Origin: Xanthomonas sp. 3793
GTDB lineage: Bacteria > Pseudomonadota > Gammaproteobacteria > Xanthomonadales > Xanthomonadaceae
DNA length: 64,000 bases
Assembly (NCBI RefSeq): GCF_024806835.1
Contig: NZ_JANTYU010000001.1
Location: 744,001 to 808,000, forward strand
Reading direction: 5' to 3'
Every line of letters begins with the position of its first letter. The first letter of the stretch is position 1. The notes under the pieces are model-generated. The model did no database searches. It saw only the letters and a list, made by a program, of their open reading frames with translations, and was not told the DNA's origin. The translations under genes were made by a program, and so were the position numbers. Shown here piece after piece: positions 17,435 to 26,405 of this stretch.

Positions 17435-20400
17435 TTAGAACTGGTAGCGGAAGCCCAGCTGCAGCGCCCAGCGGGAGATGCCGCGATCGTCATATACGGT
17501 GGATTGATCCGGCGTATTGAAGCGATACACGTATTTGCCGCTGGCCGCATCGATACCACCATACTCCGCGACACCGCGCATGCCGGGGAAGCCATACTCT
17601 TCGACGCGGCCCCACTTCTTGTTGAGCAGGTTGCCGACGTTCATGACGTCGAGCCACACAGATGCCTTGTTGTCCTTGAAGAAGCCAGGAATCTCCTGCT
17701 CGATGTGCAGATCGAACTGGTTGATCCAGGGGTTGCGTGCCCCGTTGCGCTCGGCAACCTGACCACGGCGGGCAGCCAGATACTCGTTCCCTTCGATGTA
17801 GTTCCAGAATGCCTGCTCTTCTGCCGCGCTACCGAACAGCACATCGCCACGACCGGCCGGAATGTAAAGCAGGTCATTCAGGCGACCATCGCCATTAGCG
17901 TCGTTATCGAACGTGTAACTGTACGGACGGCCATTGCGGCCTTGGTAGATCAGGCCCAACTTGGTCTCGTAGTCGCCAAAGAACGCGTGCTTCCAGTTCA
18001 AGGTACCGAGGATGCTGTTCTTGACTTCGTACGCGGCAGTCGAGGCGACGTTTTCATTGGCTTGGAAGACGGCGTTGTTACCCAGCTGCGAGCCTGAGGT
18101 CGAACTGGTCAGACCGCTGACTTCATCGGCATCGGTGTACGTGTAGTAAAGGCCCCAAGACCAGTCGCCGCCGTTGAACGGCTTGTTCAGGCCGATGGTG
18201 AAGCTTTCACTTCCGCCCTTGTCGGTTGGACGAGCAATCAGCGCATCGTTGTACCGGCGGTCACGATTACCGCGTGCATCCACCGAAACGCCGCTCGGCT
18301 GCAGGCCATTCCTATCCCAGCTGCTAGGACGAAGACCGTTCGCATTCCAGTAGATGTTGCGGCCATCCTGTCCGATTGCACTCGCCGCACCCAGGTTCAA
18401 CTGCTGGTAGTAGATAGCCTCGTTAACCTGGGTCACTACGGCTTCGGCAGATGCAACGATGCCATACCAGGGAAGCTCGGTATCAAAGGCGAGGTTCGCT
18501 TTCCACACCGAAGGCTGGCCCAACTTGCCATCAACGAAATCGACAGACTGCGTGCTGCCCGCAACCGTCGTGCCCGTCGGCTGATTGTTGATATCCGGGG
18601 TGAAACGGATACCGTTATCACGCACCAGTGCTGGGCTGGAGAAGTTGTAATCCGTGTAGGCCAAACCGGTATTGGAATACGGATTCGAAAGCCACACGGT
18701 TGCTGCGGCGCCCTGGAACAGGCCGACGCCGCCACGCAGCTGCGTCGGGCGATCACTATCAAACGTGTAGTTGAAACCAAAACGCGGCTCGAACAGGCCA
18801 TTCCCGTCAATGGTTTGATCGTTGCGGAAGCCAAACACGGACGATGCCGTCGCGTTATAGGCAGGGCTGTTTTTCACCATCGGCTCGTCGTAACGCAGAC
18901 CGAAGGTCAGCGTCAGGTTGTTATTGACTGCCCAGGTATCCTGCACAAATACACCTACGTTACGCATACCCCACTTGGCAGCAATATCGTCAATGTTGCC
19001 GCTGTTGGAACGCGAGTAGCGATAATTCTGGGCAATATTGTTGCGGTAATCCGAAATCGAATTGAACGTATAAGAACCGAAGACACGCTGACCGAACAGG
19101 TTGAACAGATCGTTGTCTTCGTAGTCGAAGCCGAACTTGACAGTGTGATCGTTCAAAAACAGCGTACCTGCGAAGAACGCATTCCAGGTTTCGGTACGCA
19201 GCTCGTTGGCCTGGGTGCTCTGCTCGGTACCCAAATTGACGGTGTTGTTACCAATACGCACTGCTACGGCCGGCAGCTGCGAAGCTGCGGTACGCACTGC
19301 GGAGTAATCGCGATACGACACCTTCGCTTCGGTGGAGAACGTATCGGTCCAATCGCTGAACAACTGGGCGGTGTAGGTCTTGAGGCTGAAGTCGCGGACG
19401 TAGTGATACGAATTCAGGGACAGCGCCTGATTGCCAAAACCATTGAGGTTGGCGGTGCTCTGCTCGCTCTCGCCATAGCGGAACGAGCCGCGATGCTTGT
19501 CGGAGATGTTCCAATCGAGCTTGAAGCCCTTTTCTTCGGAATCAGAGTCCAGGGCCGGCAGAGCGAGAGTTCCCGGATCGAAGCCATAGACATTGCGCGA
19601 GATGTCGATGATCTCGTCGACCTGCGCCTGCGAGATCGGAACGATATTGCTCGCGCCCGAGCCAGTCGGGCCGTAGCCGGAAGCGCCGGTGAACACGCCT
19701 TTGCCCTTGTACTTTTCGTAGTTGGCAAAGAAGAACAGCTTGTCTTTGACGATCGGGCCGCCGAGGGTCAAGCCATAGGTGGACTCGTTATCGAACAGCT
19801 GCGGTCGAATATCGTTCTGGTTCTTGCCCGACCAATCGTTCTCGCGATAAGTGCCATAGACCGAACCGTGGAACTCGTTGGTACCGGACTTGGTGACCGC
19901 ATTGATCACACCACCAGTGGCACCGGTAATGGTGACGTCGTAATTGGCAACGTCGACGGAGATTTCGTCGATGACATCCATCGAGAAGGGCTGGCGGGGC
20001 GTCGGCAAGCCATTGGACTCAAGGCCGAACGCGTCGTTGGTGCTGATACCGTCGACTCGGATCAGATTGAAGCGCGGATTTTGGCCACCAACGGAAATTT
20101 CATTACGCGCCTTGTCGGTCTGCGCAACACGCGGATCCAGACGTACGTAGTCCTGCAGGTTACGATTGATCGACGGAAGCGATTCGATCTGCTCGCGGGT
20201 CACGTTGGTGCCGGTACCCATCTTGTTGGCGCTGAACAGCGCCGAGCCGTAGTCGCCACCAATAGCCTGCACAGCACCCAGCGTGGTGACGTCGCCACCC
20301 AGGGAAGCATCGACGCTGTTGACCTGATTGAGGTTGAGGTAAACGCCCTCTTCGGTCTTGGTGCCTTCACCCGGTTTGGTGATGGTGATGGTGTACGGCC

Positions 20401-20641
20401 CACCCACACGCAGGCCGCGCGCGTTGTAGCGTCCGCTGGCATCGGTGGTGGCGCGGCTGACGGTACCCGATTCGACGTGGGTGATCGTGACTTCGGCATT
20501 CGGCACCGGCTGACCGCCGCTGCTGGTGACCAGGCCAGCGACGCCGGCGGAGGTGCTCTGCGCAAATACGGGAGCGGCGGCGAGTGCGGCAACGAGACCA
20601 AGCGTGAGCTTGGACATGCGGAGACAACGGGGGTGGGTCAT
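17435..20641 (-). CDS. Oar-like TonB-dependent outer-membrane receptor
   Basis: 1068 residues. Signal peptide ending near 'APVFA|Q', then a carboxypeptidase-regulatory-like Ig domain (about 30-115, 'GLVTSSGGQPVPNAEVTIT'), a plug ('REQIESLPSINRNLQDYVRLDPRV') and a long beta-barrel ending in Phe ('LQLGFRYQF'), the barrel-assembly signal. This is the plan of the Oar/OmpA-related receptors, which are numerous in Xanthomonas. In Myxococcus, Oar takes part in intercellular signalling and protein uptake; the ligand here is unknown. GAGG lies eight bases before the first ATG; a second ATG eight codons later is possible. Confidence 0.9.
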   Translation of the reverse strand: MTHPRCLRMSKLTLGLVAALAAAPVFAQSTSAGVAGLVTSSGGQPVPNAEVTITHVESGTVSRATTDASGRYNARGLRVGGPYTITITKPGEGTKTEEGVYLNLNQVNSVDASLGGDVTTLGAVQAIGGDYGSALFSANKMGTGTNVTREQIESLPSINRNLQDYVRLDPRVAQTDKARNEISVGGQNPRFNLIRVDGISTNDAFGLESNGLPTPRQPFSMDVIDEISVDVANYDVTITGATGGVINAVTKSGTNEFHGSVYGTYRENDWSGKNQNDIRPQLFDNESTYGLTLGGPIVKDKLFFFANYEKYKGKGVFTGASGYGPTGSGASNIVPISQAQVDEIIDISRNVYGFDPGTLALPALDSDSEEKGFKLDWNISDKHRGSFRYGESEQSTANLNGFGNQALSLNSYHYVRDFSLKTYTAQLFSDWTDTFSTEAKVSYRDYSAVRTAASQLPAVAVRIGNNTVNLGTEQSTQANELRTETWNAFFAGTLFLNDHTVKFGFDYEDNDLFNLFGQRVFGSYTFNSISDYRNNIAQNYRYSRSNSGNIDDIAAKWGMRNVGVFVQDTWAVNNNLTLTFGLRYDEPMVKNSPAYNATASSVFGFRNDQTIDGNGLFEPRFGFNYTFDSDRPTQLRGGVGLFQGAAATVWLSNPYSNTGLAYTDYNFSSPALVRDNGIRFTPDINNQPTGTTVAGSTQSVDFVDGKLGQPSVWKANLAFDTELPWYGIVASAEAVVTQVNEAIYYQQLNLGAASAIGQDGRNIYWNANGLRPSSWDRNGLQPSGVSVDARGNRDRRYNDALIARPTDKGGSESFTIGLNKPFNGGDWSWGLYYTYTDADEVSGLTSSTSGSQLGNNAVFQANENVASTAAYEVKNSILGTLNWKHAFFGDYETKLGLIYQGRNGRPYSYTFDNDANGDGRLNDLLYIPAGRGDVLFGSAAEEQAFWNYIEGNEYLAARRGQVAERNGARNPWINQFDLHIEQEIPGFFKDNKASVWLDVMNVGNLLNKKWGRVEEYGFPGMRGVAEYGGIDAASGKYVYRFNTPDQSTVYDDRGISRWALQLGFRYQF

Positions 20642-21010
20642 TTCGGTGGCCTCGATACAGGTTGGGCAGTGACAAAAGCGCAGTCAGCCCAACCGTTCCC
20701 GGGGGTGGGCTGCCGATGATCTGGGGTCCCTCGCCGGGCGGCTGGTTGCTGCCGCAACGGTTAACAACAGATTAACACGCTAAGGCCTGATTGTGACGGC
20801 GGCGTGACAAAGTTCGCGCACTGCAACATGAACTTCGCATGTGAAGGCGCAATGGCCTTGTTGCGCAAGATCGCAGCGGGAGCGAGACCTGCGTCTCGAC
20901 TGAGCCAAATTCGGTCGTCAAAAGCGGGCCGGACTGCGGCTGGACCCGGTTTGCGCAAAGGAGCGCGCGTCGCGCCAAGGCCAGTGCCAGCCCCTGATAT
21001 GACAGCGCCC
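20642..21010. other. Intergenic region between the receptor gene and marC
   Basis: About 369 bases. It must contain the leader and promoter of the receptor gene. I see AT-rich patches near 20760-20775 ('GTTAATC' and 'GTTAAC' on the minus strand) but no convincing promoter pair, no RNA gene and no good reading frame. Confidence 0.4.
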
Positions 21011-21610
21011 TTAAATCGACACCGGCAGCTTGAAGTACGTCCCCAACCCATCCAGGAACATCTGCACGGAAATCGCGACCAGCAGCATGCCCATCAGCCG
21101 CTCGATCGCGGTCAGTGCACGGTGGCCGAGCAGTTTGTACAGCAACGGGGCCGAGGCCAGGATCGTGGAGGCGCCGATCCAGGCGATCATCAGCGCCAGG
21201 CTCCAGTCCCACAGACGCGTGGGTTCGTTACTGCCCATGAGCATGACCGCGGCCATGCCGGACGGTCCGGCCACCAGCGGAATGGCCAGCGGCACGATGA
21301 AGGGCTCGCCGTCCGGGATCTCGCCCATCAGGCCTTCCGGGCGCGGGAAGATCATGCGGATGCCGATCAGAAACAGCACGATGCCGCCGGCGATCGCCAC
21401 CGATTCCTGCCGCAGATGCATCAGTTCCAGCGCATATTTGCCGCCCCACAAAAACGCCATCAACACGATCAGGGCGATCAGCAGCTCGCGCGCGAGCACG
21501 AAGCGCTGCCGCTTGGGCGGCAACGGTTTGAGCACGCTGAGAAAGACCGGGATGTTGCCCAGCGGGTCCAGGATCAGGAACAGCAGCAAGGCCGCCGACA
21601 GAATGGTCAT
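21011..21610 (-). CDS. MarC-family integral membrane protein
   Basis: 199 residues from the ATG overlapping the preceding SDR stop (ATGA). Six hydrophobic segments and the MarC/YchE signature 'LLLFLILDPLGNIPVFLSVL' at the N-terminus and 'PLAIPLVAGPSG' in the middle. The family sits in the inner membrane; its transport role is unsettled, and the old link to multiple antibiotic resistance was not confirmed. Translationally coupled to the SDR and grxD genes upstream. Confidence 0.92.
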   Translation of the reverse strand: MTILSAALLLFLILDPLGNIPVFLSVLKPLPPKRQRFVLARELLIALIVLMAFLWGGKYALELMHLRQESVAIAGGIVLFLIGIRMIFPRPEGLMGEIPDGEPFIVPLAIPLVAGPSGMAAVMLMGSNEPTRLWDWSLALMIAWIGASTILASAPLLYKLLGHRALTAIERLMGMLLVAISVQMFLDGLGTYFKLPVSI

Positions 21611-22350
21611 GCGCAAGGGCTCCAGATCGCACCGCGGTGCGGGGCACCTGCCATGGACAACAAGGTGACACAGGCAGACGCGTAACGGACGGGGTCGGCC
21701 GCCTCGCCGTCTTCCTGATGGGTAAAGGCGCGCGCGCGCAATGCGGTGCGCATCGGCCCTGGTTGCAGGCCATGGACGCGCACCGGGCCGGCTGCGGTTT
21801 CGTGATGCAGGCTGGCGATCACGCCGAGCTGCGCGTGCTGGGCGGCGCCGTAGGCGCCCCAGTAGGCCTGACCGACGCGCCCGGCATCGTCGACCACGAA
21901 GACCACGGCCGCGTCGTCCTGCTGTCGCATCAGTGGAAGGCAGGCCTGGGTCAACCAGGCGCGTGCGGTGAGATTGACGTGGATGCTGCGTGCGAAGTCC
22001 GCAGGTGCCGCAAGTTCGGCCGGCGTCAGCCCGCCGAAATCGGCGGCGCAATGCAGCAGCCCATGGACACCGCCCAATTCGGACTGCAGCCGTTGCGCCA
22101 ACCCAGCGTAATCATCGGGTGTTGCGCCAGCCAGATCGAGCGGGTACAGCAACGGCTCCGGACCCAGCGTTGCCACCGCATCGTAGACGCGCTCCAACGG
22201 ACGCAGCTTGCGCCCCAGCAGTACCACGGTCGCCCCTGCCGATGCGCATGCCCGTGCGGCGGCGGCGCCCAGCCCACCGGCCGCGCCGGTGATCAGCACC
22301 ACCCGCCCGGCCAGCGACTGCGGCGGACCCTGGTCCTGCAACGCACTCAC
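21607..22350 (-). CDS. YciK-like short-chain dehydrogenase with altered catalytic residues
   Basis: 247 residues from a GTG that overlaps the grxD stop (GTGA). The Rossmann motif TGAAGGLG (21-28) is intact, and the overall pattern follows YciK-type SDRs ('YWGAYGAAQHAQ'). In place of the S...YxxxK active site the Tyr remains (167), the Lys position is Gln (171), and the usual Ser segment reads VVDDAG. It may bind NAD(P) without normal oxidoreductase activity, or use other residues. Operon with grxD and marC. Confidence 0.82.
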   Translation of the reverse strand: MSALQDQGPPQSLAGRVVLITGAAGGLGAAAARACASAGATVVLLGRKLRPLERVYDAVATLGPEPLLYPLDLAGATPDDYAGLAQRLQSELGGVHGLLHCAADFGGLTPAELAAPADFARSIHVNLTARAWLTQACLPLMRQQDDAAVVFVVDDAGRVGQAYWGAYGAAQHAQLGVIASLHHETAAGPVRVHGLQPGPMRTALRARAFTHQEDGEAADPVRYASACVTLLSMAGAPHRGAIWSPCA

Positions 22351-22667
22351 GGCTGATACGCTTCGGTGACGATGCGCTTGAGTTCGCCGGCTTCGAACAG
22401 TTCCAGCGTGATGTCGCAACCGCCGATCAGCTCGCCATGGATGAACAACTGCGGGAAGGTCGGCCAATTGGAATAACGCGGCAGGTTGGCGCGGATTTCG
22501 GGGTCTTCCAGCACATTGACCGTGCGCAGCTGATCGGCGCCGGCGGCGATCAACGCCTGCACTGCGCGACTGGAAAACCCGCACATCGGAAACTGCGGGG
22601 TGCCTTTCATGAACAGCACGATCGGGTGTTGTTCGACTTCGGCCTGGATCCGTTCCATCACCGGCAT
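22347..22667 (-). CDS. grxD: Monothiol glutaredoxin Grx4
   Basis: 106 residues with the monothiol active site CGFS at 29-32, preceded by KGTPQFPM, and the glutathione-binding 'WPTFPQLFIHGELIGGCD' segment. CGFS glutaredoxins bind a [2Fe-2S] cluster across a dimer with glutathione and pass clusters to iron-sulphur targets. AGGAGAG Shine-Dalgarno before the ATG. The gene lies divergent from a superoxide dismutase gene with 120 bases between them, a sensible oxidative-stress/iron pairing. Confidence 0.95.
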   Translation of the reverse strand: MPVMERIQAEVEQHPIVLFMKGTPQFPMCGFSSRAVQALIAAGADQLRTVNVLEDPEIRANLPRYSNWPTFPQLFIHGELIGGCDITLELFEAGELKRIVTEAYQP

Positions 22668-22787
22668 TGGACTCTCCTGACTGGGAGCGGCAGGCCCGAC
22701 CGCCGGGTCGGATAGACTTCCGCAAAGGCGCGCATTGTAAGCCTTCACGCGACCTGCCGCCGGACTCCCTTCGCTGCCTTGCACATC

Positions 22788-23366
22788 ATGCCGATCGAAC
22801 ACGCTGCACTGCCCTACTCCCGCGCCGCTCTGGAGCCGCATCTGTCTTCCGCGACCCTGGAGGCGCACCACGGCGTCTGTCATCGCGGCGAGGTCGAACG
22901 GCTCAATACGCGCATCGAAGGCAGCGAATTTGCCGAGCTGACGCTGGAAGAGATCATCGCGCAGGCGCAGGGCACGCTGTTCCATCTGGCCGCGCAGGTG
23001 TGGAACCACAATTTCTATTGGCAATGCCTGCGGCCACGCGGTGGCGGCGAGCCGCTCGGCAAGCTGGCCGACGGCATCGGCAGATCGTTCGGCGATTTCG
23101 TGCACTTCAAGCAGGAGTTCAATCGCGTCGCCCTGAGCAGCTTCGGCTCGGGCTGGGTCTGGCTGGTACAACGCCCGGACGGCGCATTGGCCGTTGTCGC
23201 CACGCCCAATGCGTCCACGCCACTGACCGGGCCGGACACGCCGCTACTGGCATGCGACCTCTGGGAACACGCGTACTACCTGGATTACCAGCAGGACCGT
23301 GCTCAGTACCTGGAGGCGTTCTGGAAGCTGATCAACTGGGATTTCGTAGCCAGCCGGCTGAGCTGA
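22788..23366 (+). CDS. Fe/Mn-family superoxide dismutase, divergent active-site second shell
   Basis: 192 residues from the ATG at 22788 (a TTG three codons earlier is also open). All four metal ligands are present: His27 ('EAHHG'), His in 'VWNHNFYW', and Asp and His in 'CDLWEHAYY'; the Gln of 'AAQVWNH' suggests the iron type. The second-shell segment that reads H-H-Q-x-Y in E. coli SodB (His30, Tyr34) is C-H-R-G-E here, so the gateway His and Tyr are replaced by Cys and Glu. Cytosolic (no signal peptide). It may be a second SOD of altered activity. Confidence 0.9.
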   Translation: MPIEHAALPYSRAALEPHLSSATLEAHHGVCHRGEVERLNTRIEGSEFAELTLEEIIAQAQGTLFHLAAQVWNHNFYWQCLRPRGGGEPLGKLADGIGRSFGDFVHFKQEFNRVALSSFGSGWVWLVQRPDGALAVVATPNASTPLTGPDTPLLACDLWEHAYYLDYQQDRAQYLEAFWKLINWDFVASRLS

Positions 23367-23490
23367 CACGCGCACCTGGATGTCGATGGACCGCCGACCG
23401 GCGGACCGCGTCAGTGCTCTGCGCCCAAGTGCAGGCGACCATCGCGCCGCCTCACTGCTGCGTCGCGATGTCTCGGGATCGGCTGACAAC

Positions 23491-24636
23491 TCAGCCTTCG
23501 CGCAGGCGCGCAATCACCGGTTCAACGTGCGCAGTGCGCTGCAGTGCCACCCCGGCTGCGACGAGCGCTTCGTCCAGCGCCTGCGGGGTATCGGCACGCA
23601 GCGTTGCGTGGCCCACCTTTCGGCCCTCGCGCGACTGCTTGCCGTAGTCGTGCCAATGCCCACCGGGCACTGCCAGAAATGCCGCAGCGTCCGGCATCGC
23701 GCCCAGCCAGTTGAGCATGCAGGCATGGCCACGCATCGCGGTGCTGCCAAGTGGCAGGCCGAGCACGGCGCGCACATGATTTTCGAACTGCGAGGTCTCG
23801 GCGCCTTCAATGGTCCAATGCCCGGAGTTGTGCACGCGCGGCGCCATCTCGTTGGCGAGCAACTGGCCATCGCGCACGAACAGTTCCAGCGCGAACACGC
23901 CCACGTAGTCCACGCGCTCGGCGATCGCACGCGCATGTGCCTGTGCGGTGGCCTGCAACCCGGCATCTACACGCGCCGGCGCCAGACTGGCCGAGAGCAC
24001 GCCGTCCACATGCCAGTTCTCGGTCAGCGGCCACGCGCGAAATTCGCCATCGCGCCCACGCACGGCCACCACGCTGACCTCGCGCTCGAACGGCACGAAG
24101 GCCTCCACGATCAGCCCGACCTTCGCCGCCTGCGCGCCAAGCGCGTCCCACGCGGCATCGGCATCGGCCAGCGTCTTGATGCGGAACTGGCCCTTGCCGT
24201 CGTAGCCGAAGCGGCGCGTCTTGAGCACGCAGGGCGTACCGATACGCGCCAAGGCCGCGTCGAGCCCGGCACGGTCGTCGATGGCGGCAAACTCCGGCAC
24301 CGGAATGCCGAGCGCGCGGAACAAGGTTTTCTCGCTCAGCCGATCCTGCGCTACCGCCAGGGCATCCGGGCGCGGCAACACCGGCAGCTGCGCGGCAAGT
24401 TGCTGCGCGCTGGCAGCAGGCACGTTCTCGAAATCGAAGGTAATTGCATCCACCTGCGCGGCGAATGCCGCGAGCGCGGCAACATCGTCGAACGCGCCCA
24501 CCTGCAGCGGTGCCACCTGCCCTGCGCAGGCATCGGCCGCCGGGTCGAATACCGCAAACCGCAGCCCAAGCGGAACGCCGGCCAGCACCAGCATGCGCGC
24601 CAACTGGCCGCCTCCCAGAATACCGACCGTGGTCAT
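23491..24636 (-). CDS. purK: PurK, N5-carboxyaminoimidazole ribonucleotide synthase
   Basis: 381 residues from an ATG overlapping the purE stop. ATP-grasp enzyme: N-terminal '[13 protein letters not shown]', central '[15 protein letters not shown]', and '[24 protein letters not shown]' near the C-terminus. It uses ATP and bicarbonate to turn AIR into N5-CAIR, which PurE rearranges in de novo purine synthesis. Converges with the SOD gene. Confidence 0.97.
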   Translation of the reverse strand: MTTVGILGGGQLARMLVLAGVPLGLRFAVFDPAADACAGQVAPLQVGAFDDVAALAAFAAQVDAITFDFENVPAASAQQLAAQLPVLPRPDALAVAQDRLSEKTLFRALGIPVPEFAAIDDRAGLDAALARIGTPCVLKTRRFGYDGKGQFRIKTLADADAAWDALGAQAAKVGLIVEAFVPFEREVSVVAVRGRDGEFRAWPLTENWHVDGVLSASLAPARVDAGLQATAQAHARAIAERVDYVGVFALELFVRDGQLLANEMAPRVHNSGHWTIEGAETSQFENHVRAVLGLPLGSTAMRGHACMLNWLGAMPDAAAFLAVPGGHWHDYGKQSREGRKVGHATLRADTPQALDEALVAAGVALQRTAHVEPVIARLREG

Positions 24637-25136
24637 TGGCGCGGGTCGTCGCTGGCCATCACATCGTCGGTCTGCTTGGCACGGAACTGCGCCAGCGCCT
24701 GACCGATCTGTACCTGCTCCGGCGCCAGCATCGCGGCCGCAAACAACGCCGCGTTGGCGGCACCGGCGTTGCCGATCGCAAATGTGGCCACCGGGATGCC
24801 GGCCGGCATCTGCACGATCGACAGCAATGAATCCATGCCGTTGAGCGCCTTGGACTGCACCGGCACACCCAGCACCGGCACCGCCGTCTTGGCCGCCAGC
24901 ATGCCTGGCAGGTGCGCTGCACCGCCGGCACCGGCAATGATGGCGCGCAAGCCGCGCTCGCCAGCTTGTTCTGCGTAGGTGAACAACACATCCGGGGTAC
25001 GGTGCGCCGAGACCACCTTGACTTCGTACGGCACGCCCAGCGCATCGAGCTTCTGAGCTGCGTGTTGCATGGTCTCCCAATCCGAACGGGAGCCCATCAC
25101 GATGCCGACCAGCGGCGCGGAGTGGTTGGAGGTCAT
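24633..25136 (-). CDS. purE: PurE, N5-CAIR mutase
   Basis: 167 residues. The signature '[14 protein letters not shown]' and 'VVSAHRTPD' form the substrate site; '[25 protein letters not shown]' is the conserved core. Class I PurE, consistent with a neighbouring purK. Four-base overlap with purK shows coupled translation. Confidence 0.97.
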   Translation of the reverse strand: MTSNHSAPLVGIVMGSRSDWETMQHAAQKLDALGVPYEVKVVSAHRTPDVLFTYAEQAGERGLRAIIAGAGGAAHLPGMLAAKTAVPVLGVPVQSKALNGMDSLLSIVQMPAGIPVATFAIGNAGAANAALFAAAMLAPEQVQIGQALAQFRAKQTDDVMASDDPRQ

Positions 25137-25194
25137 GGCCCTGCCCTGCGGTAAAGACGTATTCTAGCCAATCTCCACGCAAGACAAGACTTCG

Positions 25195-25464
25195 ATGGAT
25201 CGCAAACTGCTCGACCTGCTGTGCTCGCCCGACACCCGTCAGCCGCTTTCGCTGCTGGACGGCAAGGGCCTGGAAGCGCTCAACACCGCCATCGCCGCCG
25301 GAGCCCTGCAGCGCGCCGACGGCACCGCGCAAAGCCAGCCGCTGCGCGAGGCCTTGATCACCCGGGACCGCAAGCAGGTCTTCCGCGTCGACGACGGTAT
25401 TCCGGTGCTGCTGGCCGAAGAAGCCATCGCCACCGCGCAGATCACCGACTTCCCCGAAAAGTGA
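25195..25464 (+). CDS. Trm112-family protein (UPF0434/YcaR-like)
   Basis: 89 residues. 'LLDLLCSPDTRQPL' at the start and 'RVDDGIPVLLAEEA' at the end are the family signature; the bacterial members are small and the Zn-binding Cys are mostly lost, here with one Cys left. Eukaryotic Trm112 is an activator of methyltransferases; the bacterial role is not settled. The stop overlaps the likely GTG start of nadC. Confidence 0.9.
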   Translation: MDRKLLDLLCSPDTRQPLSLLDGKGLEALNTAIAAGALQRADGTAQSQPLREALITRDRKQVFRVDDGIPVLLAEEAIATAQITDFPEK

Positions 25465-26342
25465 GTTCGTCCGTGCGTACCGTGCCTGCGGCTCCGCCAG
25501 CGGCGTTGGTCGATGCCGATGTGGCGCGCGCGCTGGCCGAAGACATCGGCTCTGGCGATGTGACTGCCGCGCTGCTGCCCGATCAAGCCGACAGCGCCTA
25601 TCTGTTGTGCAAGCAGGACGCGGTGATCGCCGGCCGACCCTGGTTCGATGCCACCCATCGTGCGCTCGACCCACAGGTACGCATCGACTGGCACGTACAC
25701 GAAGGTCAGCACGTCAGCGCCGGCACGGTGCTGGCCATCCTGCAAGGCCGTAGCCGCAGCCTGGTCAGTGCCGAACGCACATCGCTGAACTTTCTGCAGA
25801 CGCTCTCCGCCACCGCCACCGCCACCGCGGCCTATGTGGCGGAAGTGGCAGGCACCGGCGCCCACATCCTGGACACGCGCAAGACGCTGCCGGGCCTGCG
25901 CATGGCGCAGAAATACGCGGTACGCTGCGGTGGCGGCGACAATCACCGCATCGGCCTGTTCGATACGGTGATGCTCAAGGAAAACCATATCCGCGCCGCC
26001 GGCTCGCTCGGCGCAGCCGTGCATGCGGCACGTGCGCAGCAACCGCAGTTGCCGCTGGTGGTGGAGGTGGAAACGCTGGCGCAGCTGCGCGAGGCCTTGC
26101 AGGTGGGCTGCACGCGCATCCTGATCGACGACTTCGACCCGGCGATGCGTCGCGAGGCGGTGCGCATCGTTGCCGCACTGCCGGTGGATCAGCGCATCCC
26201 GCTGGAAGTCTCCGGCAGCGTCGACCTGGCCGGCATCCGCGCAATTGCACAGGACGGCGTGGACTGCATTTCCATCGGCGGGTTGACCAAGCATGTGCAG
26301 GCGGTGGATCTGTCGCTCAAACTCGGCCCGCCGCCGCACTGA
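25461..26342 (+). CDS. nadC: NadC, nicotinate-nucleotide pyrophosphorylase
   Basis: 293 residues if it begins at the GTG at 25461 that overlaps the previous stop (GTGA); GTG at 25473 is the alternative. Quinolinate phosphoribosyltransferase motifs: 'RTSLNFLQTLSATAT', 'HILDTRKTLPGLR', 'KYAVRCGGGDNHR', 'MLKENHI' and 'LEVSGSVDLAGI'. It forms nicotinate mononucleotide from quinolinate and PRPP in NAD synthesis. Confidence 0.96.
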   Translation: MSSSVRTVPAAPPAALVDADVARALAEDIGSGDVTAALLPDQADSAYLLCKQDAVIAGRPWFDATHRALDPQVRIDWHVHEGQHVSAGTVLAILQGRSRSLVSAERTSLNFLQTLSATATATAAYVAEVAGTGAHILDTRKTLPGLRMAQKYAVRCGGGDNHRIGLFDTVMLKENHIRAAGSLGAAVHAARAQQPQLPLVVEVETLAQLREALQVGCTRILIDDFDPAMRREAVRIVAALPVDQRIPLEVSGSVDLAGIRAIAQDGVDCISIGGLTKHVQAVDLSLKLGPPPH

Positions 26343-26405
26343 TTTCACGTCTGCGCGCAGGCCGCTCTGGCAGCCTGCTGCGATTGCTTTCGTGCAGGAT
26401 GTTCG

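Noticed and set aside
18815..20719. Plus-strand open frame of 634 codons opposite the TonB receptor gene
   Set aside because: Antisense shadow; the minus strand encodes a complete receptor with signal peptide and C-terminal Phe.
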